A stretch of 64,000 nucleotides of DNA from Otatea glauca (GCA_036346275.1 CM070711.1:53383435-53447434); one strand, 5' to 3'. Positions 10,290-22,262 are shown, numbered from the stretch's first letter. A program made the numbers and translations. The notes: a model not told the origin generated them from the letters alone.

Positions 10290-13200
10290 GCACTCGCAGA
10301 TCCGTCATTCTCCACTCTTCCACTCACGCGCTCAAAACCCTAGTATTCGTCTCCGCCCCCGCGCCGACGCCTCCCCATCGCCGACGCCGCCCCCGTCGTC
10401 GACGCCTCCCCATCGCCGACTCCTCCCCCTCGTCGACGCCTCCCCATCTCCGACCCCGCCCCCTCGCCGACGCCTCCCCATCGCCGACGCCGCCCCGCGC
10501 CGACGCCTCCCCATCGCCGACTCCTCCCCCTCGTCGAACCTGGTACGGATGAACTGAAATTTAATTGTTGAATCGTGGTGGTTTATGATTTGATTCTGTC
10601 TGTTTAGGTGTACTTCGACAAGATTGTTTAGGACCTAGGAGATATACTAATCGCATCATTGTCATGAATGTAATGTGCAATGCCACCAAATTTTTTTATT
10701 ATCCCGCTGTGATTAATCTATTTGTGTATGCATTTGTCTTGGCCTTTTTTCAATCTGTTGTTGACCAATTGGATATGTAGTGAATGGCATCTTTGGTTTC
10801 ATTTGTGTCAATTTCGATGGAGATATTTTCGAGATTTCAAAATGGTGCTCTAATGACGTTGACTATTACATGTTTATTTTATTACTGTTGCATACCGAGA
10901 TGCTTAGGAAGCAAATATCAAGAAGGTGCATGAAAATCTTTTGAGGTTGTGAAGAAAAGAAATTATGTTCTGTTATGAACAGAACTTTTTACATTTACCT
11001 CTTGTTTCATAGCCTTTTAATGCACTTATGTGCTGCATGTGCTCTAATGGGTGTATACATAATTGTCTGCACGAAGATCCACTTTTAGTGAAGGTGAATA
11101 AGGCAAAAAAAATTGCCGGATTAAGGGAAAATGCCAAAAAAAAAGCAGAACAACCATGCTCCTCTCAACTTACCTTCTTACCTTCTTTGAACTACCTTTG
11201 TACCCATTAAATAAAAGCAGCCCTCAATTGGTAGCCTTCCATTTTTGTTTACTTGTCTTTCCTGTTGTGCCACGACATCCAGCCTAGATTGCAAGATGGT
11301 GTCCCCTCGTTCGCCGTCTGAAGGATGTGATGAGTCATCCAAAAGAAAACCTCCTCGAGGTCCAAGAGGAGCAAATAAAAGGCCCACGGAACGATATACC
11401 ATCACGGCGGTTGATCGAAAGGATGGGGCCCCCACCGAACCAAGAAAGGCAGTGAATGCATTTAGGACATTGTGTGGGATAGTCGCACGGGAACGGGTCC
11501 CCATCACTTGTCCATCCTGGAAGTCGCTGACTGATGAGAGCCGCAACGACTTGGTGACAGAAATTATGTCCTTGTTCGATATCCGAGAAGACTTTGTGAT
11601 CTTAGTGCGACGGTATGCACTGCTAGTGGCGGGAAAGGCGTGGAAGAATTTCAAGAGCACGCTTGTCAAGGAATATGTCGAGAAGGACAGACTCCTCTCT
11701 AAGTGCGGGTTTATTAACGAGGACGATGGCAAAATTTTGTTGAGGCGAAGACGACGGATGGTCGTGCGTCAAAGTGAAGCCCACAAGGCCCTCGCAGTAA
11801 GGAGCACCCACCCCACAGACTTGGCACGGCCGGATACGCGGGAAGAGGGACCAATGGGAGAGGGAGGACGAGGAGGCTCAGGCGCCATTTGCAAGTATCG
11901 TTGACCGACGCGCCGTAGACGGCTCGAGCAAGGTCAAGTGCCACGCCTTCCCATCGTCTCCTTTACAAACCCGCGGACGAAGTGCGCCAACGATCGGTAA
12001 GATATTGGACTTCCAATTTTGTACGTAATTTGTCCATAATTTCGTAAGTGAATTAACTTTTGGGATCTTGCGGTAGCGTTGAGTACACAATCTTCCGAGG
12101 GCACTTTTTGCCGACAGGAGAAAGATGTACTCTCCACACCTTGGGAAACAAGGAACACACAGTCGCACGCGAGGCGTTGGGGTTTTGTTCCTCGAAGTCC
12201 GGATTTCAGTGACTCGGACAAATACCGAGTAGGAAGAGAACAAAAGCAGAGCGAGAGGAACAACTGGTACAAAGGATTGAGGAAAGACTAAGAGAAGAAT
12301 TCAACAATAAGATAAAAGCCTCGAGGAAAGGCTCAATAATAGCTGCGCAAGTCCCGCAGTATGTGCGCAAATCAGCCCCACTACAAAAAAGAAGCGGTGT
12401 CGTCGCCACTCCCACACTAAACATGGGAAATCTCGTCTGTGAAATCAAGGTACTTATATATATGTCTTGAATGCTCCATACAAATAGTGTTGGACGCAGA
12501 GCTAAGTCTCAGATGTTATGTAGGTGGCCACGCGTGCACTCTCCAAGTGAGACTTGTGCGTGGGGCCATTCTTATTCCGGCCGCCGAGGGTCGTATCCGC
12601 TTATTGAAGGGCGTTGGTGCGGCACCCTTGTGGCAACATGATTCACGAAGGTTAGTGTGGACGGTGTAAACGATAATTTCAAGACTGTCCCACTACCGAT
12701 GCCCTCAAACGATGAGATTGTGACACTGAGGGACGCCATTCATACTTTTATCCAGTGGCCCAGTAGCGACATCTCCCTGGACGCTTGTCCTCCATCACCA
12801 GAGCTTCCTAACTGCTCGAGTCATGTGCTGCACCTCAGGAGGGCACCAAATCGGCTCCCGTGCCCCCTGCATTAAAAGACATTGTGCGGGATGATGCCCA
12901 CTCGTCTCCCGTGCAGACTACTTATGGCAGAAAAAAAGTCAAGGGCAAATCGAAGCAGATCACGAAGAAATTGGACTATCCAATTGCCCCGCTGGCCCGA
13001 GTATACCAGCTAGGAGAGCCTTTTGTAACCGGAGAGCGCATGAAGAACCTTTCTATGGCTTGTGTTAGATTGCAGAATTGGTGCATGGAATATGCTAAAA
13101 AGCCAGTGCAAGACCGCATAACGAGTATCTCGGTCAGTTTCAAGCCTTAGCATCTATTCAACGAGTCATCGGGGGGATTCTTCACAGCCGACTTCAAAGA

Positions 13201-14189
13201 CCTTTTTTGACGTATTCAACCTCGACGCCCTCGACGCCGCGCTCTTGAGATGCTGGACATTGTAAGTGTGTGCATTCACAGTGTACATTCATGTAATATC
13301 GATAAAAGTCATATATATATGACTCAATGCTTTCGTATATTTAGATACATGATCCGGGAAGCGAGATGTAACAAACAACCGGTGGGTTTCCGGACCCACA
13401 CATAGTCTCCAAGCAAACAATGGGATGAGATTACGGATTTGTCAATAAATACGTCGGAGAGGCCTTGGCGGCTCAAAAAGATAAAGAGTTCATACTTATA
13501 CCCCACAACCCGTGGTAAGTGCTAGTTTGATTTGCACTATGCTCACAACTCGCTACGTTAATTGACCATGCCGACATACCATGTAGGTTTCACTGGTACT
13601 CATTGTAATTCATCCATCGACGAATCGGGTCATTTACCTTGATTCCTTACAGAGTGGCAGCCACGACTTACAACCTATCGCAAAATTAATCACCAGGTAA
13701 TTAATCACGTTTCCTCCAAAGATAACATGCTCATGTAGGTTGTTCAAACATGTATGTTTCTCCTGGAATAGCCGAGGCTAACCTCTTGCAATCATGTAGC
13801 GCGTTCAAAGTGTACAAAGCTTATGGAGAGCCTTCTGGCAAGGACAGGGCGAAGTTGAATCACGATTTTAAGTTTTGGTATCCACTGTACACAATAATCC
13901 TAAGTAAACTATGTAATAATGAGTTTGGAACTAACCAAATCTATATTTGCAGTGCCACCAGCTGGGACAGGGGAATAACCGTTGTGGATTTTACGTTTGC
14001 CACAACATGGAACTCCTTGTCACTAAGAAAACGGCCAATCGGGTAACAATTGCGTTGGAAGAGGCTGATCCGAGCGAATCGAGGACGCTTTTGTGCCTTC
14101 TTGCTCGGTCAAGTTATAAACAAAGAGGCGAGTTCCCGCTGCCGTATAACTTGAGGAGTCGTATTTTTCCGAATTACCATTTGGGTTAA
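10290..14189 (+). pseudogene. Second CACTA gene: plant transposase (Ptta/En/Spm) region plus Ulp1-type protease, broken
   Basis: The leader and probable first exon (about 10300-10550) contain GC-rich CGCCTCCCCATCGCCGAC repeats. An A/T-rich, intron-like stretch follows to about 11230. The main coding part starts near ATG 11296 (MVSPRSPSEGCDESSKRK). It carries a Transposase_24/Ptta-like stretch (PSWKSLTDESRND, LLVAGKAWKNFKS), a charged region (DSDKYRVGREQKQSERN, about 12190-12290) and a conserved linker (PLARVYQLGEPFVTGERMKNLS, about 12990-13060). The last part resembles the C48/Ulp1 cysteine protease fold: FHW near 13590, the remains of HPSTNRVIYLDSL, and NNRCGFYVCHNMELL near 13975-14020, holding the probable catalytic His, Asp and Cys. 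It ends at TAA 14189. Several frame changes and stops disable it. Exon borders are uncertain. Confidence 0.8.
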
Positions 14190-14524
14190 TTATCAAACTT
14201 GTGTTGTGGATTTGTAAATTGTAGTTGTGTATTCTATTAATTGGTTAATGCTATTGATTTACATTTGATTAATATATCTGAGTTCATTTATGAAAGAGAT
14301 GTGCCGTGCAATATTAATCTATATGTAATATGCTTCGCGCTGTGATGGAATCTAATCAGTTGATTGATGAATTGGACATAATAATGCCTGTAAGCTGAAA
14401 TGGTTGTAATATTTTTGTTACATGAGTTTAGTTATTCTGTAGTCTGCTTTTTTCCAGAGGGCGTGGCTAGCATTTCCTGAGGCTAGCCAATAAATAGAAA
14501 AATGGTTGTCTGCTGGAAGCCTTA

Positions 14525-14762
14525 GTTAAAACCGTCTGTGATGTAATGTTTTAACAGACGGTTTCAAACAAAAACCGTCTGTGATATGATAATATCACAG
14601 ACGGTTTTTTTTAGAAACCGTCTGTAATGTGAAATATCACAGACGGTTTCTGAACCGTCTGTGATATGGCGTGACATCACTGACACATGGTTACAGACGG
14701 TTCGGGAAACCGTCTGTGATGACGGTTCCAAACCGTCTGTGATAAGCTTTTCTGTAGTAGTG
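14525..14762. repeat. 3' subterminal repeats and terminus of CACTA copy 1
   Basis: About ten copies of CAGACGGTT/AACCGTCTG end in CTTTTCTGTAGTAGTG. The last 100 bp include CATCACTGACACATGGTTAC, which reappears in the orphan terminus at 53500-53587, showing that both are 3' ends of one family. Confidence 0.85.
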
Positions 14763-15430
14763 ACACATACAACAATGATTAATCAACCTTATGAGTTCAA
14801 TATGCAACAGGATTATCACAATTTAACAAATTATTTTATCTGGTAGTTCAACAAAGTAGCAAAAGTACTCTTCTGATGCAGCATTCTCTCTCCCACTAGA
14901 AATTTGGAAAGGCATCCATATGGCCATATATGTCAGTTGGTAGAGACATATGCTATTGGGCTAGGCCAAATTGAAGCTGTTAGAATATAGGTTGTAAATT
15001 TCTAGATATCCGAATAGAGTTTTTCGGAATTATCTGATAATATAATCAAAATATTCCAATCCAACGGATGGTGATCTCCCGAATCCGGCGAATATAAATG
15101 TGCTATATTAATATACATATCCGTACAATAACGCCTTCCCCTCACTCGCACATCTCCAGTCGCACGCCCTGCTCGCTCGCCTCCTAGGGTCAAGTCATGT
15201 TCGCTTGCCCCCTGTCAGGAGGATGCTAAGGAGATGGGAGAGCACTCGCTGGCCTCTCGGGTGCTGCCCTCGATTGGAGAGTGGAGATAGATGGAAGGAT
15301 GCTGTGGAGTGAGGAGGAGACGAGGCACATGAGGTTGGAGCGAGACGTCTGCAGGACCATGACAGGATGGCACCTGGCGCTGGCAATACTACAACAGGAG
15401 GGACGGTGATGGCATGTGAGGTTTGAATGC
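14763..15430. other. Intergenic DNA between CACTA copy 1 and the tandem duplication; no gene
   Basis: 15009-15095 (TTTTTCGGAATTATCTGAT... to GGTGATCTCCCGAATCC) is a diverged direct repeat of 15535-15620. Short ORFs on the minus strand have no recognised domain. The stretch may be the right half of the element interrupted by CACTA copy 1 (see 4976-5990). Confidence 0.4.
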
Positions 15431-15948
15431 CAAATGGGAGGACCAGAGGAGTTAGGGTTAGATGTTAGGTGCTGCCATGTGCGTATCGCTTATTGGGGCA
15501 ATGTGCTATTGAGCCCGATGCTGACATCCGATTTTTTATTTTTGGAAATATCTGAGAATAGTCTCGAAATATCCTAAGCCAATGGATAGTGATCTCCCGA
15601 ATTCGATGTAGAATCTCACAACTATCCAAGATGACAATCCGAATTCGAGCCGAACACGATCGGTCAGTCGATAAATATCCGAACTGATTGCACCCTAGCT
15701 ATGGGAGGTGGTGGGGATGAGAGGGGGGAGGGGGGGGGGGAGAAAACAAAGTAGTTTTCGTCCATAATACACATATGTAATTCTGCATACTTAGTGGTGG
15801 CATATATTCAAACTGGAATTTTGTAATAGCTTATCTTAAATTTGATAACTTTAGAGTGATATATATATTTAAATAACCCTATTGAAAATATCAAAACTTT
15901 CTTCTTCATTTCCACGTAGTTGCATGCAAGCTATGTATGAAATACTTA

Positions 15949-16176
15949 GACCCTATTTGGCAGAGCTCCAGATCTCAGCTCCACCTCAGAGCTAGAATTT
16001 GTAGGCTAAAATAAAGTGAATTAAGTTTATATTTTTAATCTAAAATGTAAACAAGATGACACACCTAAACACTCTTAATGTACCCACAGCTCCAACTTCA
16101 TAAATTTCTGGAGCTAGAAATATCCTACTCCAACTCCACGGATTTTGGTGGAGTTGGAGCTGTGCCAAATACCCCC
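15949..16176. mobile_element. Tourist-like MITE with an empty site in the neighbouring duplicate
   Basis: A 228-bp element, start GACCCTATTTGGCAGAGCTC, end the complement of GGGGGTATTTGGCACAGCTC, flanked by TTA at 15946-15948 and 16177-16179. The duplicated copy at about 16925-16935 reads straight through as ATACTTGGCTCTCTC, which matches an unfilled or reverted target site. Related to the MITE at 4249-4437. Confidence 0.85.
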
Positions 16177-16195
16177 TTAGCTCTCTCTAAAAAAA

Positions 16196-16361
16196 ACACA
16201 TGCCACTAGCGAGAGGACGTCATCCGTACCAGGGTGGATGGTGGGCCCACCCCATCCCCCTCTCACACAATGTGCCTAACACATGCCACTAGCGAGAGGA
16301 TGTCATCCGTACCAGGGTGGATGGTGGGCCCACCCCATCCCCCTCTCACACAATGTGCCTA
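16196..16361. repeat. Two direct copies of an 83-bp unit
   Basis: Two nearly identical copies start at about 16196 and 16279 (ACATGCCACTAGCGAGAGGA...). A third single copy lies in duplicate B near 16948. The unit has no coding sense. Confidence 0.85.
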
Positions 16362-17126
16362 TCTATCTTGGGAGAGCATACACTCGGGGCACACAATGGG
16401 GCCCACCCCACTCCCTCACGCAATTTCCTATGGCTGTCTATCGAGTTTAACGAGTTTTATACAAATGGGGGACCAGAGGAGTTAGGGTTAGGTGTTAGGT
16501 GCTGCCATGTGCGTATCGCCTATTGGGCCAATGTGCTATTGAGCCCGATGCCGACATCCGATTTTTGATTTTCTGAAATATCTGAGAATACTCTCGAAAT
16601 ATCCTAAGCCAATGGATAGTGATCTCCGAATTCGATGTAGAATCTCACAACTATCCAAGATGACTATCCGAATTTGAGCCGAACACGATCGGTCGGTCGG
16701 TAAATATCCGAACTGATTGCACCCTAGCTATGGGAGGTGCTGGGAATGAGAGGGGGGGGGGGGGAGGAAGAAAACAAAGTTGTTTTCGTCCATAATACAC
16801 ATATGTAATAGCTTATCTTAAATTTGATAAGTTTAGAGTGATATATATTTAAATAACCCTATTGAAAAGTATCAAAACTTTCTTCTTCATTTCCACGTAG
16901 TTGCATGCAAGCTATGTATGGAATACTTGGCTCTCTCTAAAAAAAACACCTGCCACTAGCGAGAGGACGTCATCCGCACCAGGGTAGATGGTGGGCACAC
17001 CCCATCCCCCTCTCACAAAATGCACCTATCCATCTTGGGAGAGCATTCGCTCAGGGCAGACAATGGGGCCCACCCCACCCCCTCATGTAATCGCCTATGG
17101 CTGGCTATCGAGTTTAGCGAGTTTTA

Positions 17127-17996
17127 TTAAGCTTTTTTCGAAATTAAAATATTTCAATGTAAAACCATTTTATTTTTCATCTAAGTGGTTATTTGAAATT
17201 CGAGCTAACAAGTCACTATCGAGCCAAGCCTTATTAACTTGTTTTTTGTTCGAAATAGACTTATTTCAATTTTAAACTTATTAATTACTATAATCGAAGA
17301 AATTTTGCTTTGAGCTCTAACGAGCTTTTTTGCCGGCCATAGCAAAAGCATTATAAAGCCCTAGCTATCTGCCTTGGACGTACATTCACCGCCTAGCAAA
17401 AACAATATTATAAAGCAACTACATTTCAACCCTTTCTGGTGTCTATATTCCAACGCAGCCCACTTGTATTTCTTTGTATGTGCTAAAATTAGATGATTTG
17501 GCATCTTGTTTGCAATATGTTTTCTTTCAACTTACCAATTCATGCATCTCCTTACACTCAGTTATGACACGCTAAGTAGAACTTAATTTGAAATACACGA
17601 AATCACTTTCAAGAAACAGAGCTTAATTTGAAGTGCATGGAAGCACTTTTCAAGAAATTACTGCACAATATTGCCCTCTAATTATTTTTCATGCTTAATA
17701 GAACAGCTAAAAACTCAAAAGAAAAACTGCTCAAAATTTTAGAAAAGGTTCTCTGCATAACACCCAACACCCATGACCCAACCCATGGAGTGCGGAACTG
17801 GTGCACCCCACGAACTTCCCCGGCTTCTCTCCACACTCCCCTAAACCCACAGGCCACAGAGGCTCACGGAAACTAGGACAGTCTCTAGTCCTTCCACTTC
17901 CCAAACCCCTACACCTCTCCCTCCAAACCGAAGCAAAACAAACACCCAAAGAACCGCCGCCGCTGACGCGCTGTCTTCTACGGCCGTCCGCGCCCC
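17127..17996 (+). promoter_or_regulatory. Upstream region and leader of the DUF4408-like gene
   Basis: 17127-17790 is A/T-rich with no gene. TATAAAG occurs at about 17353 and 17412 but is too far from the coding start to assign. The 180 bp before the ATG are C/T-rich (CTCTCCCTCC-type patches), as in many grass leaders. No TATA box can be fixed close to the gene. Confidence 0.4.
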
Positions 17997-18692
17997 ATGG
18001 CCGCCGTCACCGATGCCGGAGGGACGGCAACCGCAGTGTGGCTCCGCCTAGCGTGGCGCGCCGTGCGCGCGGCGGAGCTCCTGGCCCTGGCCATCCTCCT
18101 CTCCCGCTCCTTCCCCCACCTCCCCTCCGCCGTCCGCCTCGCCGCCTCCCTCCTCCTCCACCCGCGCTCGATCTTCCTCCTCGCCAACGCCATCGTCCTC
18201 GTCCTCCTCGCGCTCTCCCGCCGCGACATCTCCCCCTCCCATTCCTCTTCCTCCAACCACGACGACGCCCAGGATCAGCTCCTCTCATTCGCGGGCCCAC
18301 CGCTACTGCTGCCGGCGATCGCCGAGGCTCCGGCTCTGGCACCCGAGGAGGACGCGGTGTTCGAGGACAAGCAGGCGGTGCACGTGACCGTGCGGGCCCC
18401 GCGGAGTTGCAGGTCAGAGAAGATCGGCGGCGGGAGGCCGGGCGGGAGCGGGAGGAGGAGGGCGGTGTCTCCGGAGCTGCGTCGGTCGGAGTCGGAGAAC
18501 GAGCGGAGGCGGCGGTCGACGTCGTCGGCGGCACCGGAGGAGTGGGGTGTGGAGGACGAGGAGGACTTCCGGAGGGCGGTCGAGGCGTTCATCGCCAAGC
18601 AGCAGACGCGGTTCCACCGCGAGGAGTCCTTGGTCCTGGTCGCCGGAGACAATGTTTCGGCGATCGCCGGAGCTGTGGCTGCAGTGAAGTGA
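17997..18692 (+). CDS. DUF4408/DUF761-like membrane protein, intact
   Basis: A 231-aa intronless ORF, start ATGG in a C-rich context, end TGA. The N-terminal third (residues about 10-60) has two hydrophobic segments around ELLALAILLSRSF and SIFLLANAIVLVLLAL, the layout of plant DUF4408 proteins. The middle is Ser/Arg/acid-rich and probably disordered. The C-terminal part has EEDFRRAVEAFIAKQQ (about 187-202), which resembles the DUF761 motif that often accompanies DUF4408. Function in this family is poorly known; it is likely a small endomembrane or plasma-membrane protein. The coding region is strongly GC-rich, unlike the A/T-rich surroundings. It lies between two inverted CACTA copies and was the clearest host gene found. 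Long ORFs in other frames over it are shadows. Confidence 0.82.
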   Translation: MAAVTDAGGTATAVWLRLAWRAVRAAELLALAILLSRSFPHLPSAVRLAASLLLHPRSIFLLANAIVLVLLALSRRDISPSHSSSSNHDDAQDQLLSFAGPPLLLPAIAEAPALAPEEDAVFEDKQAVHVTVRAPRSCRSEKIGGGRPGGSGRRRAVSPELRRSESENERRRRSTSSAAPEEWGVEDEEDFRRAVEAFIAKQQTRFHREESLVLVAGDNVSAIAGAVAAVK

Positions 18693-19558
18693 GTGCTCCG
18701 GGAGTGATGAGTGTGAAAGAATGGATCCATCGGTGGGGAAGTGTGTAAAGAATGTCTTGGTGCCTTGTTTAGTGTACAAGTTTTGCTTCTTGCTTCTTGT
18801 CTCTGATCTAGCATCTGAATGTGTTTCTTTTCCGTGCTTATTTTGGAGCGTCTGTGGCTGTCAGCGGCTGCCGATGGCCTAGATCGCTGAGAATTCACAC
18901 TTTCCGTAGCACTTATTTTGGAGTTGGCTTCAACTCACGCCTTTCTGCTCCTTGATGGCGCATACATGAATGAATAGGAGGATTATATGTTCGGTCTGCA
19001 TTCGAAACACACGAATTTTTCTACATTTCTACGGAAATGATACTCGTCTTGTGAGAATTCTGCGAAATATTGTGTTTTAAATAAGCCTTCACACCGCATG
19101 TACAGTTCATACTTACATATATATGACACCGCATGTCCATGTATGTATAGTGATTGACACCGAGAGAGAAATATGCACGGGAGATAATCCGCAGATCCTG
19201 TATTATTCATTTGTCTCCACCCAAACAAACTAATGAGCTCGAGAGAGGAATGCGTGTCGGTTAATTATAGCAACAACAGATGAAGACATGACGGATAGGA
19301 TGGTTCATGCATAGCTTGTACCCACGAAGAATACGTATTGTCAAACGTTATAAAGTTTAATAGTTAATATATTTCAAATTATCTTGATTGACTAGATGAA
19401 AATTATATCATTGGATTTATTGTTAAAATTAAATACTTTCATAATATTATAATTTTATTTGTATATACTAATATAAAGATATATAAAGTAATGGCCAAAG
19501 TTGTATTTCGGAGATGGTAAAAAGCTAAAAACGTCAAATAAGAAAGTGCTTTCTCTTA

Positions 19559-19787
19559 TCACAAATAGTTGTTATTTTGGATATCGACAAAGTTTTTAAA
19601 ACATAGCTTTGACCACAAATTACTATTATAATATATTTATAAAATCCAATAAAATTATAATATTATAAAATTGCTTTTCGAGACAAATCTACACATGTAT
19701 TCAATTTAAATATTTTAGAAAATATTAGCGGTCAAATTTTTAAATTTTTGATTTTTTCAATGTTTAAATTATAGTAACTATTTGTGA
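19559..19787. mobile_element. Probable degraded MITE
   Basis: The ends form an inverted repeat (TCACAAATAGTTGTTAT at 19559 and ATAGTAACTATTTGTGA ending 19787) around an A/T-rich core. The family is uncertain and no target duplication is clear. Confidence 0.45.
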
Positions 19788-20859
19788 ATGAGGACAATGC
19801 TAGCTAGTTAGCGCATGCCGACCGGCAGGCTGCTTGCTCATGCTAGCTCTTTTGCTACTACTAAAAGCTAAGCTTAGAGCATGGGCCCCTGCAATTCACC
19901 AACACGTCGATCGATTTGATGCAATAATAATACTAGTGTTCCGGTGCAAGCAATAGCCCGCAGTAAAGAGACGGAGCACGGCCGGGTGCAGCAGAATATT
20001 ACAGCGCTTAGGTTCTTCGGATCACTGACATGACAATTCTCGCACACACATACATGTTTTTTTTTTAAGAAAAAGAAAACCGACGTGACATGAACCAGTT
20101 CTTCAGTTCGAGCAATAAAAAAAACGACGCACTAGCACGTACACGACAATGAGGTACAGTGCACGTCTATATATATATATTTTGCCTCACCGATGTATGT
20201 GTACTTTGCCTTTTAGGTTTACAGGAAAAGATTGACATAGCTGTGGCTTTGCGTGGAGTGTGTGCGTACGTGAGATTGAGAGCGCGCACATGCCTTGCAC
20301 TGTTCGCCGCCTGACCGGCCGGCCAGCCGGCCGGGGCCTACGCCAACACGGAAGCATGCATGCATCGAGGAGAAAAGGTGAAACGGAGGGAACCGATCGA
20401 TTCGATGCTCACGTACGCACGCTGGCTATGCTCGTATTATTCGCCACATTCGAGTGTATCTTGGTAAATAGTCGAGGTTATTTATTTTCATGAGACAACG
20501 CGACCTTTTTTTTTCATCACGTTTTCAGTGGCACAAACAAGTTTGGCCGGTGGCATTTTCGAATTTGTTACTGCAGCGAGTGAGATGAACATGGAATTAA
20601 TCTTGGCTACAATTAAGGTCTCTCGATCCCCTGATCTGCAGATTGGACGAATTGGCATCTGTTATTTATGGGATCGATTCCTAGAATGTCTCTATCCTGG
20701 TCCGTTTAGCGCGATGAATCCCTGTCGTTTTCGGCATGTCTGGTTCGACACGCATCGAGCCGCTCAATTATCGAATAGGGGCTGCTGCTGCCTGCCATAT
20801 TCAGATTTAGTTACCAGTGCAAGAATGAATCGTAGATCAGGTATTATATCAGACAGCTA

Positions 20860-21102
20860 CTCACCCCGAGTCACAATATATATCGTTTTAATATTTTCAG
20901 CTCCTCAAGTCATTCCATAATTATATTTCTAGGCACTTGTCTACCTTTTTTCTCTTTTATGCCTTTGCTAAATGAATGATACCAAACAATCAATGAGACA
21001 TACTTTCTAACGTGAACTAATTGAAGGGCAACAAGGTTATTTTAGTCAACTCTTTAATTCTTACGCACAAGTCTAAAATAACTTATTATGTTAACACGGA
21101 GG
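20860..21102. mobile_element. Degenerate Stowaway-like (Tc1/Mariner) MITE
   Basis: It starts CTCACCCCGAGTCACAATAT and ends ...TAACACGGAGG, matching the usual Stowaway CTCCCTCCGT..ACGGAGGGAG ends in degraded form. TA flanks both sides (20858-20859 and 21103-21104), the Stowaway target. Confidence 0.6.
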
Positions 21103-21476
21103 TACTAAGCTAAAGAGCATGCAAAAGCAAAGCCAACTCGATCAATTGAACATAGATGGATTGATTGATTACTGCCAAACACTCACCACCTCAACAATCT
21201 GCCCAACCTAACCAAGACTCACCACCAACCTTTCTAGTTCTAAATATATTCGACCGCCAATTAACCATCAACACTTAAAAACATTTTTCGTGGACCACAG
21301 TGCCTCTCAGCCACCATGCTATACGAACAAAGCAAAATTCTAAAAGTTCCAACCAGATTAAAGTCTTCACCAAAGCTTTCAACCTTCTCTATATATAATT
21401 CTTTTCTCTTTGATATACGCAACTCTCCGCTACTGAGAACACTATCCATTAGTCAGGTTAAAACCACTATGATATA

Positions 21477-21638
<162 letters not shown>

Positions 21639-21655
21639 CCCTTTTACCGTGAAAA
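21639..21655. mobile_element. Left stub of a MITE split by CACTA copy 2
   Basis: CCCTTTTACCGTGAAAA here is the inverted partner of GTTTTCACGGTAAAAGGGG at 31361-31379. The rest of this MITE is at 31042-31379, on the other side of CACTA copy 2. Confidence 0.75.
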
Positions 21656-22045
21656 CACTACTACGTAAAAGCTTATCACGCAGGCGGTTCGAACCGTCAT
21701 CACGCATTTGTTAATTTCGGACCGTGCAGTAACCATGTGTCAGTAATGTTACGGCATATCTAAACCGTCTGTGATAGAATATATCACAGACGGTTTTAAA
21801 CTAAAACCGTCTGTGATATTATCATATCACAGACTGTTTTATTTAAAAACCGTCTATGATGTTATGATATCACAGACGGTTTTTGTTTGAAACCGTCTGT
21901 TACATCATTACATCACAGACGGTTTTAGTTGAAAACCGTCGATGATGTGATGATATCACAGACGGTTTTTGTTTGAAATCGTCTGTTACATCTTTATATC
22001 ACAGACTGGTTTTAATTAAAAACCGTCTGTGATAAGACTTCCAAC
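21656..22045. repeat. 3' subterminal repeats of CACTA copy 2
   Basis: More than ten CAGACGGTT/AACCGTCTG motifs, the most regular array in the window, with tandem inverted pairs such as TCACAGACGGTTTT...AAAACCGTCTGTGAT. Function as in copy 1. Confidence 0.85.
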
Positions 22046-22262
22046 AGGTAACCATTAATCTATTTATTGGCTAGCCTCAGGAAATGCTAGCCACACCCTT
22101 TGGAAAAAAGCAGATTACAGAATAACTAAACTCATATTACTAAAACATTACAACCATTTCAGAAATGAACTCAGATATATTAACCAAATGTAACTCAATA
22201 GCATTAACCAATTAATCGAATACACAACTACAATTTACAAATCCACAACACAAGTTTGACAA

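Larger units (their letters stand above)
5994..14762 (+). mobile_element. CACTA (En/Spm) DNA transposon, copy 1, TNP2/Ulp1 type
   Basis: The termini are CACTACTACAGAAAGGGG (5994) and, inverted, CACTACTACAGAAAAGC (ending 14762). The 3-bp target duplication ACA is at 5991-5993 and 14763-14765. Both ends carry many inverted copies of TCACAGACGGTT/AACCGTCTGTGA, the usual layout of transposase-binding subterminal repeats in CACTA elements. Inside, in order, are a TNP2-type transposase pseudogene, an internal cluster of the same repeats, and a second pseudogene with a plant-transposase (Ptta/En/Spm) region and a Ulp1 (C48) protease region. Both genes are broken, so movement would have needed proteins from elsewhere. 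A sister copy lies inverted at 21656-31041. Confidence 0.93.
15431..17126. repeat. 1.03-kb tandem duplication (two copies)
   Basis: Copy A is 15431-16461 and copy B is 16462-17126. Both begin CAAATGGG..GACCAGAGGAGTTAGG and end near CGAGTTTA(A/G)CGAGTTTTAT. Copy A has a Tourist-like MITE (15949-16176) and an extra 83-bp repeat that B lacks. B lacks about 45 bp present near 15780-15825 of A. Long G runs occur at matching places (15720-15740 and 16750-16765). The 83-aa ORFs here are repeat translations, not genes. Confidence 0.85.

Noticed and set aside
10223..10552. Pro/Arg-rich 109-aa ORF as a separate gene
   Set aside because: It is the GC-rich repeat leader of the second CACTA gene and has no protein-like character.
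17801..18748. 315-aa ORF overlapping the DUF4408-like gene, and several minus-strand ORFs there
   Set aside because: They are GC-rich shadow frames; only the 17997-18692 frame has hydrophobic segments and the DUF761-like motif.
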